Shown here piece by piece: positions 11,682 to 24,300 of a DNA stretch of 64,000 nucleotides. This DNA comes from Pleurotus ostreatus/Saccharomyces cerevisiae fusant. Taxonomy: Eukaryota; Opisthokonta. Each line of letters begins with the position of its first letter. Position 1 is the first letter of the stretch. The position numbers were made by a program, and so were the translations under genes. The notes below the pieces were generated by a model. That model did not search any database and was not told the DNA's origin. It saw only the letters and a list, made by a program, of their open reading frames with translations. The stretch lies in the NCBI GenBank assembly GCA_024196135.1, contig JAMQCK010000083.1, positions 1-64,000 of the forward strand, given 5' to 3'.

Positions 11682-13269
11682 CGGCGGCGGCGGCGACAGC
11701 AAAGCCGACGACGGCGACGGCAACAACGACGACGATGAGTAAGTGCTCGGGATGGTGAGAGCGGGAGATAAAAGTGTACAAATGCTGAAATCTGAACGAC
11801 AAAGGCCGGGAACTCGCTGACGTCACGCCAATTGACAACGCGACTTGCCGAATCCGGGGTTGATGGGCCCCCCATCTTCCCCGGCGGGGGTCCCCGGGTT
11901 GTCTTCGACGTTCATCTGGCACTTTAGACTTTAGTTATGACAACGGCCGCGTATCCAGGCCTCCGATTGTCTCTCGTGACCCCGCCCGCCTTTCTTCGAC
12001 CAGCATTCATCCAGTATCGTTCTCCGATCCAGCCCGTATACCAGTTTGCCTCCGTTTCTCTGCTGTCTTGGAATCGTCTGGTGACTCTTAGTCTCTCCCC
12101 CGCAACCCGCTCTAGGCCTCCCTTGCGCCTCTCGACCTCTCCCATGTTGAAATCCGCACCGATGTGTAGCCAACGTTGGCGCAGTCAGCTCCATATCAGC
12201 GCCATTCACGCCATTGTTCGCTGGTATCAGCTTCCCCGGCACACCCCGGCACCTTCGGCCTCGGGCGTACCTGGAAAACTTCAACATGCACGCGTCCTCT
12301 CGCGCTCTGATACCGCTCTCGCGACGCCACCTGTCTCAGCATTCATTCCGTGCTGCTCTTCAACGCGCTCCACTCTATTGTCCTCCTTCTAGGCAAAGCG
12401 CCTTCTTCTCTCGCGTCCTGAGCACTATCTACACCCGCTACAACTTGTAAACGCGTCTCCCATCTAGACCCCGAACAGGTTCGTCCTGTATGAATAGCAA
12501 CCCCAGATGTCGCACCATAAAGCAACGTGGGCTACTGCCTCGGTCGTCGGTCGTCGATCGACGACACTCCCTGCTAGCGCGCGGGGTATACTTCTCCACT
12601 CAGCTCGATCTTGCCCTGGAATCCGGGACTTTGTGCCCGCCCCCACGGGCGAATCTTGGCGGGCTTGCCACCCCCGCGGAACGATCACGCATGCGCGCCG
12701 CCCCCGGCGAGCAGGGCGCACCTACACGCGGCCTGGTCAATCCACCCTCGTCGCGCAATCCTCTCACGCCCCCCGGGTCTGCAACTCTAATTCTGGGCCT
12801 AAGATTCTATCAATGTGGGCCCGCAAAGGTTGTCGGGAATCCCGAGTCACGCGGGAAGATGTTCTATATCTCGTCCTTCTTGGCCGTTCTCAAGCTCGTC
12901 TATGCGCGACGACGCATTTCCTTGCTCATCGACGCGTCCTTCCATGCTCATCCATTCCTGAAGCTTCCTCATCAGCGCGTCCATGCTCGCTCATCAGCAT
13001 CTCTTACGTCCTCCGAAGAACAGCTGGGAACGCTGCCTACGTGTACTAGCTGTATCTGTGTACTAGCGTGACCGTGCCTACGTGTCAGCTCTCCGCAGAT
13101 CTCATGCTAGCATTCGTCAATCGCACTGTCTGACGCTATCGTCCCCAAAGACGGCCGGGCGTCTGTTACGGCTTCCCAGCCTTTCCATCGTCGGTGACGC
13201 GCCTCCGACTTCAACTTGAGCATCGGCCGTAGACTCGTCTTCGCGCCTACCTAGCGGCTCATGTTAATT

Positions 13270-14450
13270 TTCTATCAACACCCAAGACCCCTACTACTCA
13301 TCAGCGCACAAGACCTCCGTTCATCAATGCACAAGACCGCCACTCGTATGACGACCTCCCCTTCTCGCGACAAGGCCACCTTCACTGCGCACACGACCGC
13401 CTCAACGCCCGCTATCTCATCTGTGTTCGCCGCCTGAGCATCAAGTGTTCGCCGCGATGCTGCGTCCATTGGCCGCGACGCTACTTTCATTCGTGGCGAC
13501 GGGTACGTCCATCGTGCTCCCACTTCTCATCCCTCGTCACCCCTCGTTCTGTCAGTACTCCGCAAATTCCCTGTCAGCCCTTCTGACCCGCCCTGTCAGC
13601 CCTTGTTCCTCGCTCGTCGTCCGTGGCGCTGCTTCCGGGACGCCGAGCGTGGCTTCTCGATTAAATGACCAGTGCTCTGCTTGAAGGGCCTGTGCTCCCA
13701 CTGTACGACCTGTTCTCTAATTGAACGACCTACGCCCTGCGCTCAACGACTCACCCGCCACTCCGGCTTCTCAATGCATTCCTCACTCCGCGCCACTGAT
13801 TCCTGGGTCCTGAGCAGGTCCCACGCGAAGCCAGGGAGTCTAAAAACGCAAGGTCCCACTTCTCCCTCACACGGGGCCGGCATTCCTGGATGCACCACGA
13901 AGCGCCCTCCGGTACGACGGATGCAATTCGAAGCGACCTCCTTCTCACCTCCTCCATATCCGTGCCTTCCCTCCATTGACGCTCGGATGTATCTATGGCC
14001 TTCGTCCGCCCTGAGCCCGCCGCGACTGCGTGGGGTCGGAGGGACTCACTGTATGCTAACGAGGTGGACCTAGTTGGACCAGGGCTCGTCGCGCTTTCGC
14101 TTGGCTTTACTGACCTAGGCTACAAGTCGTTGTCTCTAGGCTGGACTGTCAAAGCATCGTACGACTTCGCAATCTCCCTCGACCGCTCTACCCTCCTTGC
14201 GCTCCTCCTCGACCGGCCTACCAACGCTCGACTCCGCTCGTGACCTCGCTCTCTTCCTTTCGGCGTCCCGCGAAGTCCTATACGGTCGGACTGTTCCTCC
14301 CTCAGTGACGTCCGTGTCTCTAAGCGATGCCCGACTGAGTCTACTAGTGATGTCCGACTGCGAGCCCGCTGACGTCCGAGCTCCCGCTAGCCGCTCTACT
14401 TGCCAAACCTCGCGATTGATCGCCAATTGTGGGCTGGATGAACCGCGTTT
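13270..14450. repeat. Degenerate array of about 21-nt units
   Basis: By eye, successive windows of about 20-23 nt repeat a core such as GCACAAGACCGCCACTCG near 13.31-13.42 kb, TTGAACGACCTACGCC near 13.66-13.76 kb, and GTGATGTCCGACTG near 14.30-14.37 kb. Units have diverged, so the array is old. The period near 21 would be seven codons if it was ever translated, but no frame runs through it intact. A resembling array in the opposite orientation occurs near 52.27 kb. Confidence 0.5.
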
Positions 14451-15728
14451 ACCCGCTGCCTTCGCGGCGAACAACGAAGTAGCACCTCAACAACTTGAAC
14501 ATATCCCGTGACCCGCACGCGCTTGCCTCCATTCACCACCGGCCTTTGCGAAGCGCCCTCGTCTCTTCGCGGCCGTCGTCAAACGCATGCGCGCCAGGTC
14601 TCGGGGCTTTCGCGAAGACTCAGAGCGCCTCAACAAGCTCTGTGGTCACAAACAAGCTCAGATAGCCTGAAATACACTCAGCAATGCCTATTCACCGCTT
14701 TAGGTACTGCACTTATCGATTGATGATCTCCCGGCTTTCATCTGCTTACACTTGGCTTACACTGCTGTTTGGACAGGGTGGCGCTGCAACTAGGCATCTG
14801 TAGACTGCTCTTGTGACTGTGTTGACGGCACCTGTGATCTCGCTGCCGACTGGTGACTGCGCTGCCGCTCGTATCCTATCAAAGCCTACCGCCACCATCA
14901 TTGCTCGGGACCGACCTGTGCGTACTTCATTCAAAAGCGAGGCTGACGGCGGGGCGCGTCTACGGCGAAAGGATGACACCTTGTACCCGGACGGGGCCCT
15001 CGCTACGTCTCAGCCGCTGCTTCCAGGCTGGATCCCGGGGCCATGCTCATACTATGAGGCCCTTCTCGTGTTCTCGTCTTGGCTGTGGTGTCCTTCTATC
15101 CCGTACGGCGTATCTGGAGATTACTACATCTCTTTTGAGCCACTCTTCCTGCGCACGTACGCGGAGGCTCAGTACTACCTCCCCAACGCGAGCCCCTCGT
15201 ACGTCGCTCATTTGAAGTCCCTAGCCAAGATGGGGACTTTGGCTAGTGTTTGGCTTATCAGCCACTCCTCTGCAGTCATGTCCTGCGCGCGACCTATGCG
15301 GGCCGCGGCGCGATACACCACGAGGTCGCAACGCTCTATGCACGACTTGGACTCCGCGCCACTGACTGTCTGAGAGCGAGCGACACCCAGGTCAGCGGCC
15401 GACGAGCTACGTGACCTTTCCGTGCCTGGTGTTTACATTGGCGGCAAAATTCGAAGCGGGCTGCAAGACGAGACTACAACTTGAAGGCGGCGTCGCCACT
15501 GCCCGCCGCGCTGCCGACTCCGGAGGCGCGATATCGCTCGCCGTCTAACCGCCGGACTATGGTCACCTTGGGGGTGCCGAAGGCTAGGCCTGGTACGCAT
15601 CCGGCGACGCGAAATGTCATACTCAAGAAAAATCAACTGCGTTGTCCGGTCGTTCTGAACAATCACCTGCTAAAATTCCTTCAGTCGTTCAGACCGGTCA
15701 TCGCAATGCATACCGCTCCGAGGATTGA

Positions 15729-15986
15729 CTTTGCCAATCTGTCGGCCGGCACGAACGGCGGCGGCTCGAGATCGAGGACGATATCTCTGCGGCTGACATC
15801 CCGGAGGTCAGTCGGCGCTCTATCGTTGAGCGTTTACAGACCGGGACACGGCTCATCCGACTTGCGATTATCTCCCCTGCTGATGACAGAGGACGGATAG
15901 ACGCTCGTCCTATACCCGCTTCCGACGGACTTTGGAGGTCATCGGTTGGCTCTGTGGCTGCGACCATTTGTGGCGAGCGCATCTGA
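15729..15986 (+). other. Coding-like fragment without start codon
   Basis: An 85-codon plus-strand frame runs from just after a stop to a TGA. It has good C/G-ending codon use and a polar, helix-compatible composition, with RRRLEIEDDISAADIPEV near its start and SRRSIVERLQTGTRLIRLAI in its middle. It has no ATG, and I found no upstream exon with a matching donor. It could be the last exon of an undetected gene or a fragment of a decayed element. I do not recognise the sequence. Confidence 0.3.
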
Positions 15987-16442
15987 CCCACAAAGAAATT
16001 TCTCTATCTTATCGACGAGGATGAATACACATCATACTTACGTCTTGTATGCTTCTTTCCTTACCATCGTAGTCTGTAAGTGCTCAGTAATGGGTTTGAC
16101 CTTTCGCAGCAATCTCAAGTACCTCAGACTATGTATCCATGCAAGCCTGAACAGAGAGTGGAACCCGAACAAAAGTTGAGGGCTTTGCAATTGCCCGAAA
16201 GCTGCAAGCTCCAAGTCAAAATTGTTGCATTAGCGCTGGTGGTGGTTCAGAGCAAGAAGCAAGACCAAAATGTGTACCACTGTGATAGGTCGGAAGAATC
16301 CGAGAGCTGCGCCGATGGCGTCCCGAGCATCGGAGTCGGATACAACAGCAGCTATAGTACATATGTCGCATGACCTTCGCAGACGCAACATCGCTATACG
16401 GTGATGAGGATTGAGAGGATAAACTTGCGACACAAAAAGAAG

Positions 16443-16516
16443 TGGCCCGTACGGGGGTCGAACCCGCGACCTTGGCGTTATTAGCACCACGCTCTAACCA
16501 ACTGAGCTAACCGGCC
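16443..16516 (-). tRNA. tRNA-Ile (AAU anticodon)
   Basis: The 74-nt minus-strand sequence folds as a cloverleaf: acceptor GGCCGGT/ACGGGCC, D-arm GCTC...GAGC, anticodon arm TGGTG-CTAATAA-CGCCA with anticodon AAT, T-arm with loop TTCGACC, discriminator A. AAT reads as inosine-modified tRNA-Ile. There is no intron. One acceptor pair (5:68) is G-G, an unusual mismatch for a working tRNA; everything else is canonical. Confidence 0.92.
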
Positions 16517-16677
16517 AGTGATGAACATACTGTCGATCCTGCCCTAGCCGCTCATCGGCCCTTTCGAAAGGAATTCTTGCGTAGAGAGCCAGACACAGAG
16601 TCCTCTGAAGGTTGACGAGTCGCCAAATATGTGACGCAGAAGCATCAGTAGAGGTTGCATTGCAGAAATACAGAAGA

Positions 16678-19600
16678 TCATCGCTGTACAGTGATGCGCT
16701 CGACGAGACCCCGCCCCAATCTCTCGATCTCGGACAGCACGGCCGCAGTATTCAAAACCACGGTATCTTTGCCCTTCGATTTGCTAGCAGATGCCTGGAA
16801 TTTGGTCAGTACGGGGACGAAGGTATGATCAGTGACACTGCATACCTTCTCCTGCGGCACAGTCGAGTAGCCTGCCCGCACGCGGAAGGGACGCGACTCC
16901 TTCAGCGAAGGGTCCCACACGCCCGCAATCACGTCGCCGCCGTACGGGTCATGGAACAGCTTCATCGTGTCGCCGTAGACGCGCTGAAGGTCGGCAAAGA
17001 AGAGCTCCGCTGGGTCAAACCCTGGGCGGACAGTCTTCTCCTTATGACGGCCCTGCGATTCCGGGTAGGCAACGTTGAGGAGGTATCGAGGTAGGTGGGC
17101 CTTCTTCAGATGAATAAGGAAGTCGTAGCCGGCGAGGGGGTGCGTGAACATGGGTTTGACGCTGAAGGCCTCGGTCTCGAGGAGCTGCAGGTGATTCCAC
17201 GTCGCCTTCGCGATCTCGCGTATGCGGTGGGCGACGACACGGTCGGGCCCGCTTGACGTCCATATCCATCCATCCCGGTCTCCCTGCGTCGATATCCGCC
17301 ACACGCCCTCTTTCGACACGCGCGCGGCTGACATGAGGGCCGTATCGCTCTCGTAGAGCGGCACCTCCAGCCCCTCCTCCCACTTCCAATCCTTCAGGAA
17401 GGCCACGACGACCGCTAGTCCGCGCTCCCGACTCGCCGGCACACCTACGCGGGTCTCCTCCGCCGCCCTCGTCTTCCCGCGCCCGACGAAGATACTCGCG
17501 CACAGGAGCTCGACGGCCTCCTCGCTCACATGCCCTCCAAGCACCATATGCGAAGCTAACCACCGCTTGACCAATCGCACCGTGCCCGACAGCGCCCCAT
17601 ACCGGTGACTCAGCGCCAACATCGCGCGATGGTGCGCCGGCCCGTGCACGAACCGACGCACCCACACCTCCTTCGCCTCCAGCGCCTCCTGCTTCTCCTT
17701 CCCGCTGACACTCGAGCCGCCCCGCGTGACGTGCGGCAGGCGCGACTGATCCTCGGCGACGCGGTCGAGGAGGACGACTTCGCGGTCGTACCAAATCCGC
17801 ACCCAGAATGCCCAGCCTTCGGGCGTGATAATCTCCAGTCGGGCCTGGTCGACCACCTGCGACCGCGTGACGCCGTCTGCGACGACGACGCGGGCGGTGA
17901 GGCCGGGGACGGCACCCATCAGTGCATCCGCAATGCGCTCGCAGAAGGCCAGCTTGATCTTCTGCACGGCTTTGAGATCGGCAGGCCAGCGCGCAGATTT
18001 CTCGAACTCGAGAATGGCCTCGATGGGTGCCAGGTGTGTCGCGCCGGCAGGCAAGGACGATAGAAGCTTGCTTGGAAGAGGTGCCGGCGCGAGCGTGCTG
18101 GTATACCGCAGCTGCGGTGCCGCGGCGCTGACATTGAGCACAGCGAGCGGAAGCACCTCATCCATGCTCTTCAACTGCCTCACCAACCCATCGAACGCCT
18201 CAATCGCACTCTGGAACCCCGCCCTCACCCCCTTCGCCGCATACGCCTGCGCCACCTCCGCCGGCAACCGCACCACCGCATCAAACTCCCCCTGCCACGT
18301 CCTCACCGCGCTCTTCGGAATCCCAAAGTGCGTCTGCAGGATGTGCTGCACGACCATCGCGGGCACGTGCGCGCGCTCGTCGCTCGTCTTCACGTCCCAG
18401 ACTACGGACTCGGTGATCCGGCCGTCCTTGAAGCGCCGGAGCTCGGCCTTGGGGCCCCAGAGGGCGCGGAAGGCGGCGGAGTGGGCGGGGTCGGGGTCGT
18501 CGGCGGGCGGGCCGTGGTCGACGAGGCGGAAGGCGTGCTCGGGGTCGTGGAGGAGGCCGATGTGGATGGTGGAGGGGGTGGTGGGGAGAGGGGAGTCGAG
18601 AGGACGTGGGGAAGATGATGGGTGGAGGATGGCGATGGCTTTGGAGCGGTTGCCGAGGGCTTGTTGGAGGAGGGAGGAGATGGCGGCTAGGCAGGCGTTC
18701 GAGGGCGTCCCCTTGTCGAGAATGTCGCTGGTGGAGGCCTTAATGTGCTTGGCGGACGAGATATCGACCCTGACGACTGGGTCAACAATAGTGAGGAAAA
18801 GAGTGCATCGGTAGACTTACTGCAAAACCATGTCGAATCTGGTACCCAAATCGCGCTTCTCCTTCAAGAAGACTTCATCGAAAGAGTCGTCGGAGCCCAA
18901 TGTGTCCAAAGTCGTGCGTGCCTCATGACGAAGCAAGGCCAGAGAACCCAAAGGAACATCTGCGAGCAAGTTGACAGCGGTCGCTGAGCTCACAAAGGTC
19001 GCGCTGAAGTTCTCTGCATACCCTTCTGCATTCAACTGCAACAGCATGATCAGCAACGCCCAGACTGGCCGAAGATAGTCGAGGACATACCTCCCGCGGC
19101 TCCGCGGCCTTCACGAACACCGGCTCGCGCCCGAAATCGTGCTTCGCTGTCACCGAGAATCAGCCCCCGCGCACATCACATCACAGAAGAGAAGCACCAC
19201 CCACCCAAAAAGTCCAACGCCGCTCTAAACATCTGCCACGAGCTCAGGCCCCTACCAAGGGGTTTTCTCTTCTTACTCCCCGCGCCCGCGCCCTCTTCGC
19301 CGTAGACCAAAAGCGCGAGAATGCCGACCCAAAACGGCCCCTTGCCCTCGAACCCGCGGACGCACATGCGCGTGCCGGCGCCGAAGCCGCGCTGGTTGGC
19401 CCAGACGCGGAGGAGGGTCAGGGCATCGGCGAAAGCGGCGGACTGCTGCTTGAGCGTGTGCGCGGCGAGGAGCTCAGGGCGGGGGGCGGTGGCGGTGAGG
19501 AGGGCGGTGTTGTAGAGGGGGGTGGGCGGGTGGGTTTGGGAAGATGAGGGGTCGGAGGTGGAGGAGGATACGCGGATGTTCGCGTGCGAGGGGGAGAGGT

Positions 19601-20722
19601 GGCGGAGGGAGATGGGGCAGGTGGGGGAGAGGACAGGGATAATGGAGACTTCAGCATTGAGTTTGGTGAAGTCGGTATCGGAGCCATCTGGCGTGGGGTA
19701 AGCGATAAAACACGGTTGGATACCATTCAGACGTACCATTGTGATGCGTAAGGACGACCGACGTGAGCCGCGGGTCATCGTTCGGCGAGTGGTAGGATAC
19801 GTCGACGTTCAGTGACTTGTCCTTCTTGATCGCGGCAGCTATTGTTGCGATGTAGAAGGCCCTTTTGTGGAAGAACCGCCCGTTGAGGTAATCCTTTTCC
19901 TGGAAGAGGCTCTGCGCATACTGTCAGCCCTCCGATCGGACAACATGTACCAAGCCACGCACGTCTGGCATCTCGACCGCAACATCAACGCGGAAGGGGG
20001 CCTTGTCCTTCCCCGTCACCGACAACTTGTTCCCCCAGCTCCCTGTGATCGTGATATTGCTTGGCTTCTCGAACGCAACCTTCCAGTTCGTCTCCTCCGT
20101 CGGCACAGGCAGCGAGTACGGCACAGCAACATCCTGCTTCGACAACGGCTCAGCAGCACGGAGAGGGTGATTGGGCGCCTTCGACGGTATCTTTTGCAGC
20201 GCCGCATGCAGCGCGAACAGGAACTTCTCAAGAGGGGGGATCCGGCTCGCTTTTGGGTGCACATTCGGCAGGAGCGCGTCGATCTACTGGCTTCAGATAA
20301 GCTGCGTTCAAGTAAAGGAGATCGTGCAACGCACCTGAAGCTTGAAGGAGCTGGACTGGTAGAGGTCGGCAGCGTCCTTGATCTGGCGCAGCTCGGCGCC
20401 TGCGGGGAGCTTCTTCGCGCCGCCGGTGTGGTGGTGGGCGTCTTGTGGGGGAGGTGTCATAGGCTGATCGCCGTCGCTGTCTTCACCCTCGCCTTCCTCA
20501 TCTTGCGCGCCATCGGCCTCGAGATCTTCGAAGGGGGTTTCATCCTCCAGATCTTCGAAAGCCTGCTCGTCCGCTGATTGAGCACTTGCAGCGTCCTCTA
20601 CTTCGGGGGACACTTTGCGCGTCTGCGAACGCGTCAGTATACTTTCGTAAGCAAATATTGGTACCCCTCACCTTACGCGACGCCTTTTCCGGAGCGCGTT
20701 TGCGCTTCAAATTCGTCGCCAT
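16678..20722 (-). CDS. UTP22: UTP22/Nrap, small-subunit processome protein
   Basis: A multi-exon gene whose translated pieces match the Nrap/Utp22 family over the full length. From the N-terminus they are: a basic start (MATNLKRKRAPEKASRKV) and an acidic stretch with an SSSFKLQ element; then PPLEKFLFALHAALQKIPS; then FQEKDYLNGRFFHKRAFYIA, NVDVSYHSPNDDPRLTSVVL and LLRVWANQRGFG; and finally the long last part with RFKDGRITESVVWDV, HHRAMLALSHRYGALSGTVR, LVKRWLASHMVLG, FLIHLKKAHLPRYLLNVAYP and FFADLQRVYGDTMKLFHDPYGGD. Utp22 belongs to the UTP-C/CURI group needed for 18S rRNA processing in the nucleolus. A 51-nt intron near 16.80-16.85 kb is a multiple of three without a stop (EK/gtatgc...ttccag/ASASKSK) and would be easily missed. 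The start is the ATG of MATNLKRKRAP. It is transcribed away from the duplicated ZZ gene, sharing a 0.6-kb spacer. Confidence 0.93.
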
Positions 20723-21338
20723 TGTTCTCGTCGCGAGCGCCGGGGAACAAGGAAAATTCAGCACAGCCACAATGAACCGATCTCTCAAGCCGGAATTGAC
20801 GGGCCGGACGGAAGTATACCACTTGCTCCTCGACTTGCCTCCCGCCGCCATCTCAGTCTGTGTGCTCGGCGTCGGTCATGGAAATTTATGGTCTCGTTCA
20901 TTGAATGTCACTGAGCTTCATCTCGTGGTGCGCAGCTCGCGAGGCCAGCGCGCAGCAATTTCCCCTCCCGTGAACCTCGGAGCCCAGGCGGTCTTCACAG
21001 CGAGTTCAATACTGTCGCGTCGCCGTGGGTGCGTGAAACACCGCGGGCTCCTAGGCGTTGCGGGTCTCGTATACACATCACAGGGCGGACTGTACACCTC
21101 TGACTGCAAGCAGTGCCCCTCTCGACGGCGCCCACTAACAGGCCGCTAAATGGGGCTCCCTGGGCGCTTATCACGGCCATCACATGGTCGCAGACATGCG
21201 CGGGCTATAAAGCTGTTTTGCGCCCTTGCTTCACGACCACTGACATCTATCCCCTCTTACCATCATCTCTTTAACTCATCATCTCGATATACTCGACGTC
21301 TGTTACGCAGCCCTTGAATCAAGCGAACCAGAGCAACA
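20723..21338. promoter_or_regulatory. Divergent promoter region of UTP22 and ZZ gene copy 1
   Basis: This 616-bp spacer separates two divergent start codons. From about 20.83 kb rightward it is part of the duplicated block and recurs upstream of copy 2 near 29.99-30.41 kb. Shared elements include CTCGGCGTCGGTCATG, GCGCTTATCACGGCCATC and GCGGGCTATAAAGCTG. Copy 2 therefore carries part of what is a shared promoter in copy 1. Confidence 0.6.
21206..21211 (+). promoter_or_regulatory. TATA box, ZZ gene copy 1
   Basis: TATAAA in the context GGGCTATAAAGCTGTTTT lies 133 nt before the start codon. The same box in the same context is kept 118-123 nt before the start codon of copy 2, which supports its use. 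Confidence 0.6.
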
Positions 21339-24300
21339 ATGCGCAGGTCATCCATCGAGAAGGCGGAGCCTCTGGTCCTGGAGGACGAGCTACCCCAGAT
21401 ATACCTGACCCGAAGAAAGACCTTTGTACGTGTTCGACAGCTTTCATGTGTTGACGTCGCGAGCACTGACGTGTCGTAGCAAAGCGACGAGTCTGCGGCG
21501 GAGGAGGATGAGTTCGAGGCCCTGCTTGAACGGGCGGCGCAAACCTTGAAGAACAGGGCGTCGGAGTCCTCGGGTCAACGAAGGTTCAATCAAGCTGGTA
21601 GGTCCATCCCGTTCTTTTTGAGGAGATCCCGTCATTGACTGGGTGCCTCTGCAGAGGACCGTGCCCTGAAGAACGTCCCGCACACCGTTCTCCGCGACAT
21701 CGCTTCCATTGACGACAATGCTGCGTCGAATCAGATAGCCTCGAATATTGGGGAGCAAGTCGAATACTTTGCGGAGAGTAGTGCAGTGTTGATGAAGGCA
21801 CTGGACGAGATTTCGAGCGTGCATCCTTTCATCAGAGGCCTGTTGCTGTTCTACCTGAAGTCTTTCGATGACTTCTTACACCTTCTTCTACAGTTGCTGT
21901 AATGGCCTTCAAAGCCGTCATCGCGCTCGAGCTGAAGCGCCGAGAGAACAACCACAAAGTCGTCGCCCTCAACATCCAGATGCAGGACATGATGTCTGCT
22001 CTCTTGCCGTACGCTCTTCCCCTCCTCTTCCTCACCACCTCCCACTCACCTCACCCCACCCAGCCTCCGCCTCATCCGCGACTCCCAACACGTCGCCCCC
22101 GACGGCACCACCCTCGAAAACGCCATCAAACCCCTCATGCCCCGCATCGCCGACGACATCATCGCCTGCGGCAACGCCTGCGACGCCTACACGAAGAAGA
22201 GCATGGTCGCCAAGGTGCTCAAGTCCTTCATCTACGAGCAGCGCTTGGCGGATTTCGGCGAGCGGTTTGCGCAGAGGCGGGCCTCGTTGGAGCTGGCGCT
22301 GTCGGTGCATACGGCGGTGGGTGTGCATGAGAATGGGCAGGCGCTGGGTACGGTGGCTGAGGAACTCAGTGGAGTTGGCGACAGGCTGAGTGCGATGGAT
22401 GAGCGGCTGGGTGGCGGGATCGGTGGTGTGGGGGCGAAAGTGGACGAAACGAACGAGCACCTGGGCGCCGTGCACACGAAGTTGGACGCGATGAACGCAA
22501 AGCTGGAGATGCTGCTGCTGTTCCGGAAGCTCGACTCGCCCAGAGAACGCGAGATCTCGGCCTATGTGCACGCTCATGGCGGGCCGAACGCGTGTATGGG
22601 GGACGAGCGGGCGTTGGAGGACTTGGCGAGGATGGAGGCGGGGGCAGTCATCAGGAGTCAGGGTCCGATTCTCACAAAGAGCAGGACGACGACGGAGAGG
22701 GGGAGGCAGAGGGAGTCGGTGGGTATGGCGCTGGGGATGGCGGGTGCGGCCGGGGCTGGGGCGTTGTCGAGAAGAGGCTCGATTGACCTGTCGGATGTGT
22801 TCTACTTGAAGCGGGAGCTGCAGGAGGACTTGGACGAGAGCCTGGAGAAGAATATGGAGCGCTTTCTGAGGAAGTTGGGGGCCTTGAAAGAGGAGCTGGT
22901 GCGTGGCCAAACTTCCGTCACAGAAAAGATGTGGGTAAGCTGACGCAACCTACAGGTCGGCGCACTGGAGAACATCGAGACGTCGATTCATCGGGAGGGT
23001 GACCGTGTAGTGACCGATCTGACGAAGGTGTATACGCACGGCGCGCACGAGCGAATCAAGGACGAGGATATCCACAACCTCTGGCAAGAAATGGTAAGCC
23101 GTGCACTCACTGTCGTCGATGTTTATCGTGCTATGTTCACCATTAGCACTGGCGCAATGCCGTCAAAGCCCATCACTTCACCCTCGCCCTGCGCGACCAC
23201 GTCATCGAGAAGCACCGTAGCAAATACCACCGCCAAGACGCCTACCAGGGTTCACGAATGTCCATGGTCTACACGCCACCGGACCTGCACTCCGCTGGCT
23301 CGACGGCGTCCTGCGTGTCTCAGCAACCGCCTGAAGATATCGCACGAGCGATCACGGAATCGCTGCAGAGGCAGAAAAGGAATGTCGATCCGGACCAGTG
23401 GGCGATAGAGGCGTTGACGATGTTGACGGTCCAGCCGATTTCGGAGTCGTTCGATGATGACGGGACGGGGTTCAGTGAGTAAGCTTGACGAAGGCGCAGT
23501 ATTTGGGCTGACGGCGCTGCAGTCAGTACGCGAGAGGTGAATGTCTTCACCTCGTCGCGTCCCAGGAAGTGGAGGTAAGCGTACTTTTGGGTCCTTTTGT
23601 CGAAGCTGACCATTGCGCCAACAGCCTTCTCCATTGGCTCGTATACTGGGGCGAAGGATGGTACGACTCCCTTCTCGACTACCGCGTCAAGATCCTGCGC
23701 ACTATGCAAGCAATGTACGGCATGCTCGACGAGCTCCGCCCCGCCAACCGTAGCGCTGTCGATCAGTACCTCGGCCACATCGCCTTTCGACGCATCGAGC
23801 TACTCCTGCGCGGTTTGGATACCTCGCGCCCGAGAGCGCATCAGAGCGTGCTTGACAGGCTGCGCCCGTATACGCGCGCGGAGGAGGCAAGGCTTAAGCA
23901 GAGGCTCAAGGGTGTCAACTTTGAGATCGACGACCAGAGCACGTTGCAGGTGGTCAAGGGTCCGGGGAGGATTGACAGAGTATGTCTATCGTTTGGAGCG
24001 ATACCAATGCTGAAAACGCTGCAGTACATCTTCCCTCTGCTGTATCTGACCCTCCGGCACCATCTGGGTATCATACGGCTAGGCCATGCTTACCTGCTCG
24101 ATGAGGCCGAGCTCGCCTCTGCGTCGGAGTCTCTGTACCAGCTCATGGCAGCGGTTAACGAACGTGTTCTGAGACTGAGTGGTGAGCGCACCCTGACTAG
24201 TTATCTTGACTTGCATCCTGACGAGCTTCATAGCCATCATGCGTCAGACACAACTTGATCGCCATGCACGCTTGGGGACATATGCCTTCGGGATGGTGAG

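Larger units (their letters stand above)
11682..16442. other. 4.7-kb gene-poor tract
   Basis: No complete gene could be built here on either strand. The left part contains the promoter side of the CBM21 gene. From about 13.27 to 14.45 kb the sequence is a decayed tandem array (separate entry). Open frames of 100-190 codons exist, the longest being a plus-strand one ending at 15373. They overlap the repeats or lack an ATG and splice sites. One fragment near 15.73-15.99 kb looks more coding-like and is listed separately. The tract may be a decayed transposon or repeat island. Confidence 0.5.

Noticed and set aside
14813..15373. 186-codon plus-strand frame in the gene desert
   Set aside because: It starts without an ATG, overlaps repeat-like sequence, has no recognisable family and no splice-linked neighbours.
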